Shown here: one piece after another, positions 20,147-30,592 of the stretch | Numbering within the stretch: position 1 is the first letter of the stretch | Layout: the number at the start of each line of letters is the position of its first letter | Assembly (NCBI GenBank): GCA_963789075.1 | Contig: CAWBJQ010000002.1 | Location: forward strand, 248,001-312,000 | Direction of reading: 5' to 3' | DNA from: DATATJ01 sp963789075 | GTDB taxonomy: Bacteria > Acidobacteriota > Vicinamibacteria > Vicinamibacterales > CAVVIG01 | DNA: 64,000 nucleotides | Made by a program: the position numbers and the translations under genes | The notes under the pieces: model-generated | Told to the model about the DNA's origin: nothing | Databases searched by the model: none | The model's input: only the letters and a program-made list of their open reading frames with translations

Positions 20147-20722
20147 CTATTGCACCCACGAGAGATTTCTCGCGAGCGGCCGGCGTAAATCGACATGGCC
20201 GGCGAGCGTGTCCACTTCCTTGCCGTCCACCAGCAGCTGCACGCCCGACACCGCGGGCAGGTTCGCCGTGAGCGCATTGACGATGGTGTAGACCGTCAGC
20301 AGCTCGTTCACCGTTCCGCCCGGATGCGCGGTCGAGATCTCGCGGCTGAGATCGACGTAGGCATCGCCCTTCGCGGTGATGAAGAGCGCGCGCAACGTCG
20401 TGCCGGGCGGAATGGCCGAGAGCAGCGGCGGGGCGACCGGCGCGATCTGTGCGCTGATGATTTCCTTCGCCTGCTGCACGGTGCCTTCGCCGAACGGCAC
20501 GTCGCGTTCCGTACTCACCAGCCGCACGCCGTCGTCGGCCACGTAGAACAGGTGCGCGGTAATCTTGCGGCCGGGCGCCGCCGGTGTGCTCGGCGTTGCG
20601 GCGGCAGCCGTGCTCCTGGCCGGGCCGCCATACCATCGGGGCAGGCCGACGAAGAGCAGCCAGGCGAGGAGGGCGACCACCGCGGCAAGCCCGGCGATGA
20701 GCGCGGCGCGACGCGGCATCAT
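20147..20722 (-). CDS. GerMN-domain lipoprotein-like membrane protein
   Basis: 191 residues. One N-terminal anchor (AALIAGLAAVVALLAWLLFVG) is followed by an Ala/Pro linker and a GerMN domain at about 55-190 (AHLFYVADDGVRLV, GDAYVDLSREI, ELLTVYTIVNALTANLPAV, LLVDGKEVDTLAGHVDL). GerMN was named in the sporulation protein GerM but is widespread in non-spore-formers beside cell-wall amidases, as here. The amidase stop overlaps this start (ATGA), implying coupled translation. Confidence 0.9.
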   Translation of the reverse strand: MMPRRAALIAGLAAVVALLAWLLFVGLPRWYGGPARSTAAAATPSTPAAPGRKITAHLFYVADDGVRLVSTERDVPFGEGTVQQAKEIISAQIAPVAPPLLSAIPPGTTLRALFITAKGDAYVDLSREISTAHPGGTVNELLTVYTIVNALTANLPAVSGVQLLVDGKEVDTLAGHVDLRRPLARNLSWVQ

Positions 20723-22242
20723 CTGGCCGATGCCGTTCCGAGATGATCGCGGAACTTCAGCACGCTGTCGAACACCGCCTGCACGAACGTGTTCTGAAAG
20801 GCGGCGCCCGCGAGCGCTTTTTCCTGCTCCGGGTTCGTGAGGAAGCCCATCTCCACGAGGACCGCCGGCATATTGGCCGACTCCAGAATTCTGAGCGGCG
20901 CCTGGTCGACGGGATGCGCAGCGAGCGGCACCTTGTCGTGCAGCTGCTGCTCGAGCATCGTCGCGAACGCGACGGATTGATCGAGATGGCGGAACTGCGC
21001 GAGATCCCAGGGCACGAGCTCGATGTCGCGCAGGCCGCCGCCGAAGGTCGGCAGCGGCTCGGGCGCGAGCGACGCGCGCGCCTGCTGCTCGGCCTCGCGC
21101 GGGAATCCGGCTGAGAAGATCGTCGCGCCCGCAGCGCCCGGCCGCAATGACGCGTTGGCGTGCAGGCTGATGAACAGATCGGCTTTGTTGTTGTTGGCAA
21201 GCGCGGTCCGATCGTCGAGTCCCACAGCGCGGTCGTCGTCGCGCGTGAGGAGCACGCGGATGCCCAGGCGCCCTTCGATCGCGCCTTTGAGGAGGCGCGC
21301 GACCGCGAGCGTGAGATCTTTTTCTTTCGTGCCGCCTGCGCCCTTCACGCCTTCGTCGTCGCCTCCGTGGCCCGGGTCGATCGCGATCGTTCGGATGCGG
21401 AGGCCGGTTGCGTGAAGGCGGGCGGCAGCTCCACAGCGGGCCCCGGTGCGCCGGGCGCCGCCGGGGCGGCGGGCGGTTCCGTCGTGGTCTGTGTCGAGAC
21501 GAAATCGATGACGAGCCGCATGACGGTGTCGGCCGGCTGCGTCGAGGCGCGAAACGCGGCGAAGCGTGGTCCGAGCTCGACCGATATCGTCGCCGGCTCG
21601 ACCAGGCGCACCGCCTGCACGATCGCCGGCGCCGGCTGCGGCGGAACCAACGGGTTCGGCGCGTCGAGCGCGTCGGCGTCGAATTTGATCGTCAGCCGCT
21701 CGCCCTCCTGCTGCACCGTGTTCGTCGCCCGTGGTGCCGCGTCGATCGTGAGACGAGCGCCGCCGGCGACCGCTTCGTACTTCGCGGTCAGGCGCGGCAC
21801 GCGCAGGTCGCCGACGATGAGCAGATGCGACGGCTTCCGGAGATCCAGCCGAACGTCGTACACCGGCGCGAGCGCGCGGCTGATGAATTCGACCGGCACC
21901 AGCCAACGGCGTCCCGCGTGCACGGGCGGCGCCGGCAGCGAGACGAGCCGGCCCGACACCGACGCCAGCGCCTGGTCGGGTGTCACGACGATGGTCTTGC
22001 CTTTGTAGGTGATGGTGATGGCGCCCGCTTCTTCACGCACCGCCAGTTGAAACGCCGCGGCCAGGTCGTCCAGCCCGACGAGCTCCTGGTCGTTCACGAT
22101 CGTGAGGGGAATTGGATGGCGGCCGTCTCTGGCCAGCACGGTCAGAACGGAAGTGGGCGTCTGGCTCGCGGGGAATTCGGGCCAGCACGAGGACGCCGAC
22201 GGCAATCGTCGCGATGAAGAGTGAAATCGAACGGGCGTTCAA
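20719..22242 (-). CDS. N-acetylmuramoyl-L-alanine amidase (AMIN + Amidase_3)
   Basis: About 507 residues. The signal anchor (SISLFIATIAVGVLVLARI) starts at 22242. A copper-amine-oxidase-N-like domain follows (NDQELVGLDDLAAAFQLAVR, KTIVVTPDQALASVSGRLV). An AMIN-like beta domain covers about 190-290. The catalytic Amidase_3 domain then shows IAIDPGHGGDDEGVKG, the Zn-ligand Glu (GIRVLLTRDDDRAVGLDDRT), LFISLHANAS and VLVEMGFLTNPEQEKAL. Frame changes lie near 22170 and 21410. It cleaves the lactyl-amide bond of peptidoglycan in the periplasm. GerMN and rph follow. Confidence 0.92.
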
Positions 22243-22285
22243 TGGCAGATCTCGGGTTCCGAGTCTGCCATTGTAGCGGATGCCG

Positions 22286-22462
22286 TCAGTCCATGATCTT
22301 CTTCGCGGCCGTCATGGCAATGATCAGAAAAACGATGAACAGCAGCAGGAACAAGCCTGCCAGAAACTTCGCGATCGCAAACGAGGCGCCCGCGATCGTC
22401 GTGAATCCCAGAACGGCCGAGATCAGACCGATCACCAGGAACACCAGGGCCATATGCAGCAT
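22286..22462 (-). CDS. DUF1328 family small membrane protein
   Basis: 58 residues: two membrane helices, MLHMALVFLVIGLISAVLGF and KFLAGLFLLLFIVFLIIAM, with the GASFAIAK loop between. This is the complete DUF1328 (YtjA-like) pattern, a small stress-associated peptide family of unknown function. A ribosome site GGAGG lies 8 bases before the ATG. A sigma-54-like promoter is just upstream. Confidence 0.88.
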   Translation of the reverse strand: MLHMALVFLVIGLISAVLGFTTIAGASFAIAKFLAGLFLLLFIVFLIIAMTAAKKIMD

Positions 22463-22487
22463 GGCAGCAACCTCCGGAAAAGCAGGT

Positions 22488-22503
22488 TGCTAAACACGTG
22501 CCA
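22488..22503 (-). promoter_or_regulatory. Sigma-54-type promoter candidate
   Basis: On the minus strand TGGCACGTGTTTAGCA matches TGGCAC-N5-TTGCA with one mismatch, keeping the invariant GG and GC 12 bases apart. The DUF1328 start codon is 26 bases downstream, so the leader would be about 14 bases and would carry the ribosome site. Confidence 0.55.
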
Positions 22504-22513
22504 CGATCGCTGG

Positions 22514-22570
22514 GGTAGGGCGGGTCTTTTCAGACCCGCCGCAAGCCCGGACTGAAAGGACCCGGCCTAC
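22514..22570. repeat. GGGCGGGTCT...AGACCCGCC hairpin and GGACCCGGCCTAC arm
   Basis: Related to the hairpin at 6788. A small stem GGCGGGTCT/AGACCCGCC is followed by an arm that pairs with the initial GTAGGGCGGGTCT. Confidence 0.7.
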
Positions 22571-22591
22571 GCCGTCGATCGCGGCGCCATA

Positions 22592-23038
22592 ATGTTGGGC
22601 ATGGACTCTTTTCTGCGCGCGGCGATCGAGGAAGCAGAGCGCGGGCGTGCGGAAGGCGGCATTCCGATCGGCGCCGCGCTCGTTTACCGCGGCGCGATCA
22701 TCGGACGCGGCCATAACCGCCGCGTGCAGCAGGGCAGCGCGGTGCTCCACGGCGAGATGGACGCGCTCGAGCGCGCCGGACGCCAACCGGCGCCGGTGTA
22801 CGGCGAGTGCACGATCTACACGACGCTCTCGCCCTGCGCGATGTGCAGCGGCGCGATTCTGCTGTACGGCATTCCGCGCGTCGTCGTCGGCGAGAACCGC
22901 ACGTTCATGGGCGAGGAAGATCTGCTGCGTGCGCGCGGCGTGATCGTCGAGGTCGTGCAGGATCCACGGTGCATCGCGATGATGACGCAGTTCATCGCCG
23001 AGCACCCCGAGTTGTGGAATGAGGATATCGGCCGGTGA
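22592..23038 (+). CDS. Cytosine deaminase, yeast Fcy1-like
   Basis: 148 residues (the ATG at 22601 is an alternative start). The zinc site is HGE (VLHGEMDALE) and PCAMC (TTLSPCAMCSGAILLYGIPR). Flanking blocks PIGAALVYRGAIIGRGHN, VVVGENRTF and the C-terminal WNEDIGR match the yeast cytosine deaminase type more closely than TadA, which lacks the DIG tail. It is expected to deaminate cytosine to uracil (pyrimidine salvage). Function is assigned by family resemblance; guanine or nucleoside deamination cannot be excluded. Single gene, intact. Confidence 0.85.
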   Translation: MLGMDSFLRAAIEEAERGRAEGGIPIGAALVYRGAIIGRGHNRRVQQGSAVLHGEMDALERAGRQPAPVYGECTIYTTLSPCAMCSGAILLYGIPRVVVGENRTFMGEEDLLRARGVIVEVVQDPRCIAMMTQFIAEHPELWNEDIGR

Positions 23039-23130
23039 AAAAGCGATTCACCACGGAGGACACGGAAGACACGGCGGAAATCTTTCTCGAGAGATCTCCG
23101 TCAGTGTCCACCGCGACCGTCGTGGTGAAG
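23039..23130. repeat. Palindromic CCACGGAGGACACGG...CCGTCAGTGTCC element
   Basis: TTCACCACGGAGGACACGG after the deaminase is an arm of the interspersed palindromic family, followed by a degenerate opposite arm. Confidence 0.55.
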
Positions 23131-23141
23131 CCCCGCGACCG

Positions 23142-23826
23142 TTATCGAGGGTCCGCCCGGTAGGTGATCGTTCGACCTGGCAGCACGTTCACATCGAACG
23201 CGATCGGCGGCGCGTTTGGCGTCCGGATTTCGATTTTGTGCGCGCCAGCCTGAAGATTCAGGTGCTGGTACGTACCGTCGAAGTCGTCGACGATGCCGAC
23301 GTAGTAGCCGTCCGCGAACACTTGCGCGTCGCGGTTGTGGCTCTGGATCCGCACGCTGCCGTACGCCTGTCCCGCGCCGGCCGCCGCGTAGCCCGGGGTG
23401 ACGCCCCGTAGTAACCCGGGTACCCGTAGCCGTAGTAGCCACCGTAGGCAGGGTAGCCATAGCCAGGGTACCCGTAGTAGCCACCGTAACCAGGGTAGCC
23501 GAAGCCGACACCGAAGCCCGCGTACCCGCCGTAGCCGAAGCCGAACGACAGGTAGCTAGCGAACCCGTATGGGTAGCCGTATCCATAGCCGTAGTAACCG
23601 TACGGATAACGGTACGGATAGGAGTAGGGTCGATAGACGTTGTAGGGTCCTGCGACGCCGACGTGCCCGCCGGCCACCCCCCTCGGGACGGCGCGTCCGA
23701 CGACCGGCGTGGCGCGTCGACGGCGCCGCCGCTCACATGACCGCGTGTTTGGGCCGCCGCTGGCGCGACACTTAGCGTGAGCACGACAAGGCACGCGGCA
23801 GCGGTAATGAACGATGTGTGTTTCAT
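23142..23826 (-). CDS. Exported Gly/Tyr-rich PEGA-domain protein (frameshifted in this sequence)
   Basis: About 228 residues. A signal peptide (MKHTSFITAAACLVVLTLSV...APAAAQ) is followed by an Arg/Ser linker, a long Gly/Tyr/Phe/Pro low-complexity stretch (YPYGYYGYGYGYPYGF) and a C-terminal PEGA domain (VRIQSHNRDAQVFADGYYVG; DDFDGTYQHLNLQAGAHKI; EIRTPNAPPIAF). Frame changes lie near 23720 and 23400. The PEGA half closely resembles the first PEGA repeat of the protein at 55-846. Probably a surface or periplasmic protein; partner unknown. Confidence 0.78.
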
Positions 23827-24029
23827 GGCCACCTACCATTCAACCGCAGGCAAACTGGCGCCTCCAGTATATCGCCGCTCGCAACGAGCGATCAACGCGG
23901 AACGCGCGGAAATCGCGGAGAAGACACAACCCGGGTTCTGCGTTGAATGTCGTTCAGCAGGGTGCGGGTGAAGCGACGGGTCTCGCCGCCCGGATGGGCT
24001 CTGTCTGGCAGCTGCGATAAGCTCGATGC

Positions 24030-25021
24030 GTGAGAGCCGTTTTGTGTCGCGCGTACGGTCCGCCAGAATCGCTCGTCGTTGAGGACGTGCCGTCGCCGGC
24101 CGCCGGCCCCGGCGAAGTCGTCGTCTCGATGAAGGCCGCGAGCGTCAATTTTCCAGACGTGCTGATCGTCCAGAACAAATATCAGGTCAAGCCGCCGTTG
24201 CCGTTTTCGCCGGGGAGCGAGCTCGCCGGAGTCGTCAAGGCGATCGGCGAGGGCGTGACGCGGCGTCAAGCCGGGCGATCGCGTGATGGCGGTCACCATC
24301 TACGGCGCGTTCGCCGAGGAAGTGAAGACCGACGCGCGCCGGCTCATGCCGATTCCCGAGGAGATGGATTTTGTGACCGCGTCGGCGTTCGGGCTGACGT
24401 ACGGGACGTCGGACTTCGCGCTGCGCGATCGCGGCGATCTGAAAGCGGGGGAGACGTTGCTGGTGCTCGGCGCCGCCGGCGGCGTCGGCATCGCGGCGAT
24501 CGAGATCGGCAAAGCCGTGGGGGCGCGCGTGATCGCGTGCGCGTCCACCGACGACAAGCTGTCGGTCTGCCGCGCGCACGGCGCGGACGACACGATCAAC
24601 TACGCGCGCGAGGATCTGCGCGCGCGAATCAAAGATCTCACGAGCGGAAACGGCGTCGACGTCGTCTACGATCCGGTCGGCGGTCCGTACACCGAGCTGG
24701 CGCTGCGATCCATCGCGTGGCGAGGACGGCTCCTGGTGGTCGGATTCGCTGCCGGCGAGATTCCGAAAATCCCGCTCAACCTGACGCTGCTCAAAGGCTG
24801 CGCGATCGTCGGCGTGTTCTGGGGCGACTATGCGCGGCGGGAGCCGGAGCGCTTCGCGGAGAGCATCCGTCAGCTCGACACGCTGGTTTGCCGAAGGGCG
24901 GATCCGCCCGCATATCTCGGCGACATTTCCACTCGAGCGCGCGCCGGAGGCGCTCGCGCTGATGGCGGCACGGCAGGTCACGGGCAAGATTGTGCTGACC
25001 GTTGGAGGTGCTGGGTGCTGA
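24030..25021 (+). CDS. NADPH:quinone oxidoreductase, zinc-free MDR family (frameshifted in this sequence)
   Basis: About 330 residues from GTG 24030 (VRAVLCRAYGPPESLVVEDV). The GroES-like half includes ASVNFPDVLIVQNKYQVKPP and LPFSPGSELAGVV. The Rossmann site is LLVLGAAGGVGIAAIEIGKA, then GADDTINYAREDLR and VDVVYDPVGGPYTELALR. It lacks the Zn-binding Cys set, like QOR enzymes. One extra G near 24263 (ACGCGGCGTC for ACGCGCGTC) and one shift near 24893 break the frame. The stop lies in the start of the GTGCC minisatellite, so the last residues (VGGAGC) are repeat-derived. Likely reduces quinones or enals. Confidence 0.9.
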
Positions 25022-25165
25022 GGTGCCAGGGTGCTGGGATGCCAGGGTGCCAGGGTGCTAAGGTGCCAGGGTGCTGGGGTGCCAGGGTGCCAGGGTGCTG
25101 AAGGTGCTGGGTGCTGAGGTGCCAGGGTGCCAGGGTGCTAAGGTGCTGGGTGCTGCGGCGCTGAC
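25005..25165. repeat. GTGCCAGGGTGCTGGG minisatellite
   Basis: Reverse orientation of the 17631-17878 unit (GTGCTGAGGTGCCAGG). It overlaps the 3' end of the quinone oxidoreductase gene. From 25166 to 25364 a palindromic GGACTGAAGTCC motif is seen (about 25283) and no gene. Confidence 0.88.
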
Positions 25166-25364
25166 GCACTCGGTTCGTGATCGCCTAAGCGCGATGAATC
25201 ATGCCGCGGAAATTCGGTGCGAGCAGTTGACACGATTGCTCGACGCGGGCGCACGCCAGGCGCGACGATCGTCAGCGCCTCCGCGACGACCAGGACTGAA
25301 GTCCTTCGCCACGAACCGCCAGATTGGTCCTGCCGTTCCAGTGAACGACGCCGCTAGTCTAGAG

Positions 25365-26551
25365 CTAGTACCGTTCGAACAGCGCGGCCGCGCCCTGGCC
25401 GCCGCCGACGCACATCGTGACGACGCCGTAGCGCGCCTTGCGGCGGTGCATCTCGTTCGCGATCGTGCCGACCAGGCGCGAGCCGGTCATGCCGAAGGGG
25501 TGGCCGATCGCGATCGAGCCGCCGTTCGGGTTCAGCCGGTCCATCGGGATGCCGAGCGTGTCGCGGCAATAGATCACCTGCGACGCGAACGCTTCGTTCA
25601 GCTCCCACACGTCGATGTCGTCGACCGTCAGCCCATGCCGCTTCAGCAGCTTGGGCACGGCGAACACGGGGCCGATGCCCATTTCGTCCGGCTCGCAGCC
25701 GGCGACCGCGTAGCCGCGGAACACCAGCAGCGGCGTGATGCCGAGCGCCTTCGCGCGATCGGCAGACATGACGAGCGTCGCCGATGCGCCGTCGGACAGC
25801 TGCGAGGAGTTGCCGGCGGTGACGCTGCCGGCGCCGCTCTTGTCGAACACCGGCGGCAGCTTGCGCAGCCCTTCGAGCGTCGTGTCGGGGCGGTTGCACT
25901 CGTCGCGCGCGACCGTCGCCGCTTCCGTCGCCGAGTTGTTCGCCGCTTTTCTTGTCGAGGATCGCGCGCGTCACCTCGATCGGCGCGATCTCGTCGTCGA
26001 AGAACCCGTCCTGCTGCGCCGCGCGCCGTCCGCTGCTGGCTGACGAGCGCGTACTCGTCCTGCGCCTCACGGCTGATGTGGTAGCGCTTCGCGACGACTT
26101 CCGCCGTCTCGCCCATCACCATGTACACGCCGGGGTAGTGCTCCTGCACCCACGGGTTCGGCGCGTTGTCGCGCTGCAGCATCGTGATCGATTCGACGCC
26201 GCCGCCGATCATCGCGTCGACGCCCTCGAGCATGGACCATGTGCGCCGCCTGGGCGATCGCCTGCAGGCCGGAATTGCAGAAGCGGTTCACGGTGAGCGC
26301 CGGCCGTCGTGACCGGCAGCCCGGCGCGCAGCGCCGCGACGCGCGCGATGTTGTGCCCCTGCACGCCGTGCGGCTGGCCGCAGCCGAGGATGACCTCTTC
26401 AACCTCCTTCGGATCGAGTCTGCGGCACCTTGGCGAGCGCGTGGCGGATCGCATGCGCGGCGAGATCGTCGGGGCGCGTCAGGTTGAACGATCCGCGATG
26501 CGACTTGGCGAGCGGCGTGCGGGAACTGGCGACGATGACGGCTTCTCTCAT
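25365..26551 (-). CDS. Acetyl-CoA acyltransferase (thiolase) (frameshifted in this sequence)
   Basis: About 395 residues from ATG 26551 (MREAVIVASSRTPLAKSHRG). The nucleophile block reads LTVNRFCNSGLQAIAQAA (active-site Cys). AMIGGGVESITML follows, and later WELNEAFASQVIYCRD, NPNGGSIAIGHPFGMTGSR (catalytic His) and VTMCVGGGQGAAALFERY (catalytic Cys). At least four frame changes occur (about 26420, 26300, 26225, 25945). It carries out the last step of fatty-acid beta-oxidation. The FadJ-like and FadD-like genes lie upstream in the same direction, separated by a palindromic repeat. Confidence 0.92.
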
Positions 26552-26574
26552 GGGCGGTACATCAATTGTGACAC

Positions 26575-26692
26575 GGCGCCGCCGAGACCGCGTCATCACG
26601 GAGAACGAATGCATTACGGAGAACGAGCTCACGAAGAACACGAAGATACAAGATCTCTCAGTGGTCTTCGTGCTCTTCGTGACTTCGTGATG
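26575..26692. repeat. Palindromic CACGAAGAACACGAAG...CTTCGTGCTCTTCGTG element
   Basis: Left arm ACGAGCTCACGAAGAACACG and right arm GTCTTCGTGCTCTTCGTGAC surround ATACAAGATCTCTCAGT. It sits between the FadJ-like and thiolase genes. Confidence 0.8.
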
Positions 26693-26701
26693 AAATCGGG
26701 T

Positions 26702-28844
26702 TTAGGCGGATCCTTGCACGTCGCCGTAAAATCCGCGGCCCTCGGCGACAAGGCGCTCGAGCAGCGGCGCCGGCTTCCAGTACTCGCCGAACCGCGCACG
26801 GTACTCCCGCACGCGCGCGAGCACCACAGGCAGACCGACCGTGTCGGCGTAGAACATCGGACCGCCGCGGCGCCGTGGAAAACCGAAGCCGTACACGTAG
26901 ATCACGTCGATGTCGCCCGGGCGGAGCGCGTACCCTTCGTCGAGCACGCGCGCCCCTTCGTTGGCGAGCGCCGTCGTGATCCGCGCGACGATCTCCTCGT
27001 CCGCCACCGGCCGGCGCGTGATGCCGCGCCTGGCCGCCGCCTTCGCGGCGAGCTCGTCGATCAGCGGATCCGGCATGCGCGTGCGGCTCCCCGGCGCGTC
27101 GTACTTGTACCAGCCCGCGCCGGTCTTCTGCCCGTAGCGCCCCATCGCGAAGAGCTCGTCCGGCACTTCCGACTGCGGGCCCTCCGCGCGCGTCTTGCCG
27201 ATCGACGCGAGGTGCTGGCGGATCCGCGCGCCGACGTCGATGCCGGCGATGTCCTGCATCCCGAACGGACCGACGGGCAGCCCGAACTCCACCAGGACGC
27301 GATCGATCTGCGGCACGGTGCCGCCCTCCTCGAGCAGCAGATACGCCTCGCGCATGTAGTACGCGAGCATCCGGTTCGCGACGAACCCGAAACAGTTGCC
27401 GACGACCACGCCGACCTTGTTGAGCCGCTTCGAGAGCTTCAGCGACGTCGCCACGACTTCTTTGCTCGTCTCCTTCGCGCGCACGATTTCCAGCAGCTTC
27501 ATCACGTTCGCCGGGCTGAAGTAGTGATGTCCGATCACCTGCGCTGGCCGGCCACTGGCGCGCGCGAGCTCGTCGATGTCGAGCGTGGAGGAGTTCGACG
27601 CCAGGACGCAATCGGGACGCGTGATCCCGCCGATCTCGGCGAACGTCGTCTTCTTCAGGTCCATGTTCTCGAACACCGCTTCGACCACGACGTCCACCTG
27701 GCCGAAGCCGTCATAGCTCGTCGTCGGCGTGATGAGCGCCAGGGTCCGTGCGAGCGCCTCCGGCGTGATTCGGCCTTTGGCCACAGACGACTCGTAGTTC
27801 TTGCGGATGGTGGCCATGCCGCGCTCGAGCGCCGCCTCGTCCACGTCCTTGAGCAGCACCGGGATGCCGGCGTTCGCGTATGTCATCGCGATTCCGCCGC
27901 CCATCGTCCCCGCGCCGATCACCGCCGCGCGCCGGATGTCGACAGTGGGTGTGTCTTTCGGGATGTCGGGGATCTTCGCCGCTTCTCGCTCGGCGAAGAA
28001 CAGGTGGCGCAGCGCCTTCGACTCGGTCGAGACGAGACAGTCGGCGAACAGCTCGCGCTCGCGGATCGATCCGGCATCGAACGGCAGCGTCAGCGCCGCT
28101 TCGATCGCGTCGACGACGGCGAAGGGCGCTCTGGCGCCGCGGGCGCTTTTGGCGAGCGCCGCGCGCGTCTGCTCGCACGCCACCAGACCCGCGGTGGCGT
28201 CCTCGCTGGTCACGGCGATCTCGCGTGTCTTGCGAATCTCACGAGCGGCCGCGCGCGCTGCGGCAAACGCGATGGCGCCGGCCCGGAGGTCGCCATCCAC
28301 CACGTGATCGATGATGCCGGCCAGAAGCGCTTTGGGCGCCGCGCATCGATTGGCCTTCGGTGCACATCTCGAGCGCGAGCGCGGCCCCGCACAGCCGCGG
28401 CAGCCGCTGTGTGCCGCCCGCGCCAGGGATGATCCCGAGCAGGACTTCGGGTTGACCCACGTTCGCATCCTTGACCGCGACACGGTAATGACACGACATC
28501 GCGACTTCCATGCCGCCGCCGAGCGCGTTGCCGTGGATGGCGGCAACGAGCGGCTTGACGGCGTCCTCGAGCCGCCTGAGCAGCGCGTGCGTCCCCGCCG
28601 ATCGCTCGAGACATTGTTCGCGCGTCTTCAACGTGTCGAACACTTTGATGTCGGCGCCTGCGATGAACGTCGAGCCGGCGCCAATCAGCACCATCGCGTC
28701 CACGGCCGCGTCCGCGACGCCGCGCGCAACCGCCTGATCGATCGCGTCCCACAGTGCGGGGCTGAGCGCGTTGACCGGTGGATTGTCAATCGTGAGGACC
28801 GCCACGCGGTCCGAGATTTCGTACCGAACGAGATTCGACATCAT
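26702..28844 (-). CDS. Bifunctional enoyl-CoA hydratase / 3-hydroxyacyl-CoA dehydrogenase (FadJ/FadB-type)
   Basis: About 714 residues. The hydratase half has VAVLTIDNPPVNALS, the oxyanion block GAGSTFIAGADIKVF, ALGGGMEVAMSCHYRV and the catalytic Glu region PEVLLGIIPGAGGTQRLPRL. The NAD-binding half has AAVIGAGTMGGGIAMTYANA, VVVEAVFENMDLKK, the catalytic His block VIGHHYFSPANVM and VGNCFGFVANRML. One or two frame changes lie near 28350, between the halves; the rest is intact. It catalyses two central beta-oxidation steps. It starts 11 bases after the acyl-CoA ligase stop, so they form an operon. Confidence 0.95.
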
Positions 28845-28854
28845 CCCCTTTTCT

Positions 28855-30525
28855 TTATGATTTCGCCGCGGCGGCGTGCTCGTCGCGGAGCACGCGGTAA
28901 AGGATCTTGCCGACGGCGCTCATCGGCAGGCCGTCGCGGATCTCGACCTGGCAGGGCACTTTGAACGCCGCGAGGCTTTGCCGGCAGTGCGCGACGATCT
29001 CGTCGCACGTCACGGCCGCGTCCGGTTTCAGCGCGATGCACGCCTTGACCACTTCGCCGTGATACACGTCGGGGACGCCGATCACCGCGGCCAGGCGTAC
29101 GGCCGGATGCGCATAGAGCACCGCCTCCACGTCGGACGGATACACGTTGTAACCGTCCACGATAATCATGTCTTTCTTCCGCTGAACGATCGTCGTAGAT
29201 CCTTCAGCGTCCATGCGCGCGATGTCGCCGGTGTGAAACCAGACGCGGCCGTCGGCGTGCGTGCGCAGCGCGTTCGCGGTTTCCTTCGGCCCATTCCAGT
29301 AGCCCGCCATCACTTGGGGGCCGGCGATGCAAAGTTCCCCTTCGTCGCCGATGGGCAGTTCGCGCAGGCCGGCGTCGAGGTCCACGATGGTCATGTCGGT
29401 GTCCGGCAGCGGCACGCCGATGCTGCCCGGCTTGCGCCGGGAGAGCTGCGGCGTCATGTGCGTCACCGGCGACGTTTCGGAGAGACCGTAGCCTTCGTAG
29501 AGCGGTCGACCGATCTGCTGCTCCCATCGATCGATCACCTCGACAGGGCACGGCGCGCCGCCGCTGAAGAACGTGCGCACGCGCTCGAGGCCGTACTCGT
29601 TCACCTTCGGATGCGCCAGCAGCGAGACGAAAATCGTCGGCACGCCGGGCACGTAGGTCGGCTGGTAGTCGCGGATCGCGATCAGCGTCGGCTCGACTTC
29701 GTACTTCGGCAGCAGGATCTGGAGCGCTCCCGTCCAGACGCCCTTCATCATGCCGACGGTGAACGCGTAGATGTGAAAATACGGAATCACCAGCAGGTAC
29801 CGCGATTCGCCGCGGACCGGCGACCGGAACATGAACGCCTCGCTTTGGACCACGTTCGCGAAGATGTTGGCGTGCGTGAGCATCGCGCCCTTCGGCGTGC
29901 CGGTCGTGCCGCCGGTGTACTGCAGCACCGCGACGTCGTGCGGATCGATCGGCGTGTGCGGCCGATCGCGGTCGGACGCTTCGCTCAGCAGATCGGCGAG
30001 CGCCAGCGTACCGTCCACGCGCGGGGCGGGCGCCGGCGCGGCTGAATATTCCGCGAGCGAGGTGACGATCACGTGCTCGATGCCCGCCTGCGGCTTGACG
30101 CCGAGCGCCAGCGGCGCCAGCGCGTCGAGCGTGACGAGCATGCGCAGCGCCGCGTCGTGCGCCACGCCGAGCACCTCGCGCGCCGTGTAGATCGGATTGA
30201 TGTTCACGACGATCGCGCCGAGCCGCAGGATCGCAAACGCGCTGATGATGTACTGCGGACAGTTCGGCAGCATGATGCCGACGCGATCGCCTTTGACGAT
30301 GCCGCGCCGCGCGAGCGCGGCGGCGAAGCGCTCCGCGCGCACGTGGAGCTCGGCGAACGTCAGCGTGGCGCCCAGGAACGCCGTGGCGGGGCTGTCCGGC
30401 GCCTCGACAGCCGCCATCGTCAGGATCTCGTGCAGCGGCCGCTGGGGGTAGTTCATCTGCGGCCGGACCCAGTAGTCGTACTGGCGAAGCCAGGGCCGTG
30501 CCGCGTAAGGCGAATCGGTCGTCAT
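28855..30525 (-). CDS. Long-chain fatty-acid--CoA ligase (FadD-like)
   Basis: 556 residues, uninterrupted. The AMP-binding P-loop YTGGTTGTPKGAMLTHANI is near residue 205. YEGYGLSETSPVTHM, WFHTGDIARMDAEG and the C-terminal KKDMIIVDGYNVYPSDVE and GKILYR complete the ANL-family set. It activates fatty acids to acyl-CoA for the beta-oxidation genes downstream. First gene of the fadD-fadJ-thiolase group. Specificity for chain length cannot be read from the sequence. Confidence 0.94.
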   Translation of the reverse strand: MTTDSPYAARPWLRQYDYWVRPQMNYPQRPLHEILTMAAVEAPDSPATAFLGATLTFAELHVRAERFAAALARRGIVKGDRVGIMLPNCPQYIISAFAILRLGAIVVNINPIYTAREVLGVAHDAALRMLVTLDALAPLALGVKPQAGIEHVIVTSLAEYSAAPAPAPRVDGTLALADLLSEASDRDRPHTPIDPHDVAVLQYTGGTTGTPKGAMLTHANIFANVVQSEAFMFRSPVRGESRYLLVIPYFHIYAFTVGMMKGVWTGALQILLPKYEVEPTLIAIRDYQPTYVPGVPTIFVSLLAHPKVNEYGLERVRTFFSGGAPCPVEVIDRWEQQIGRPLYEGYGLSETSPVTHMTPQLSRRKPGSIGVPLPDTDMTIVDLDAGLRELPIGDEGELCIAGPQVMAGYWNGPKETANALRTHADGRVWFHTGDIARMDAEGSTTIVQRKKDMIIVDGYNVYPSDVEAVLYAHPAVRLAAVIGVPDVYHGEVVKACIALKPDAAVTCDEIVAHCRQSLAAFKVPCQVEIRDGLPMSAVGKILYRVLRDEHAAAAKS

Positions 30526-30592
30526 GGCTGCTGCCCCTCCGTCCCCGCGTGGCGCATGGCGTATGGTAGCCCGTCGCCGGCATCAACTTCTT

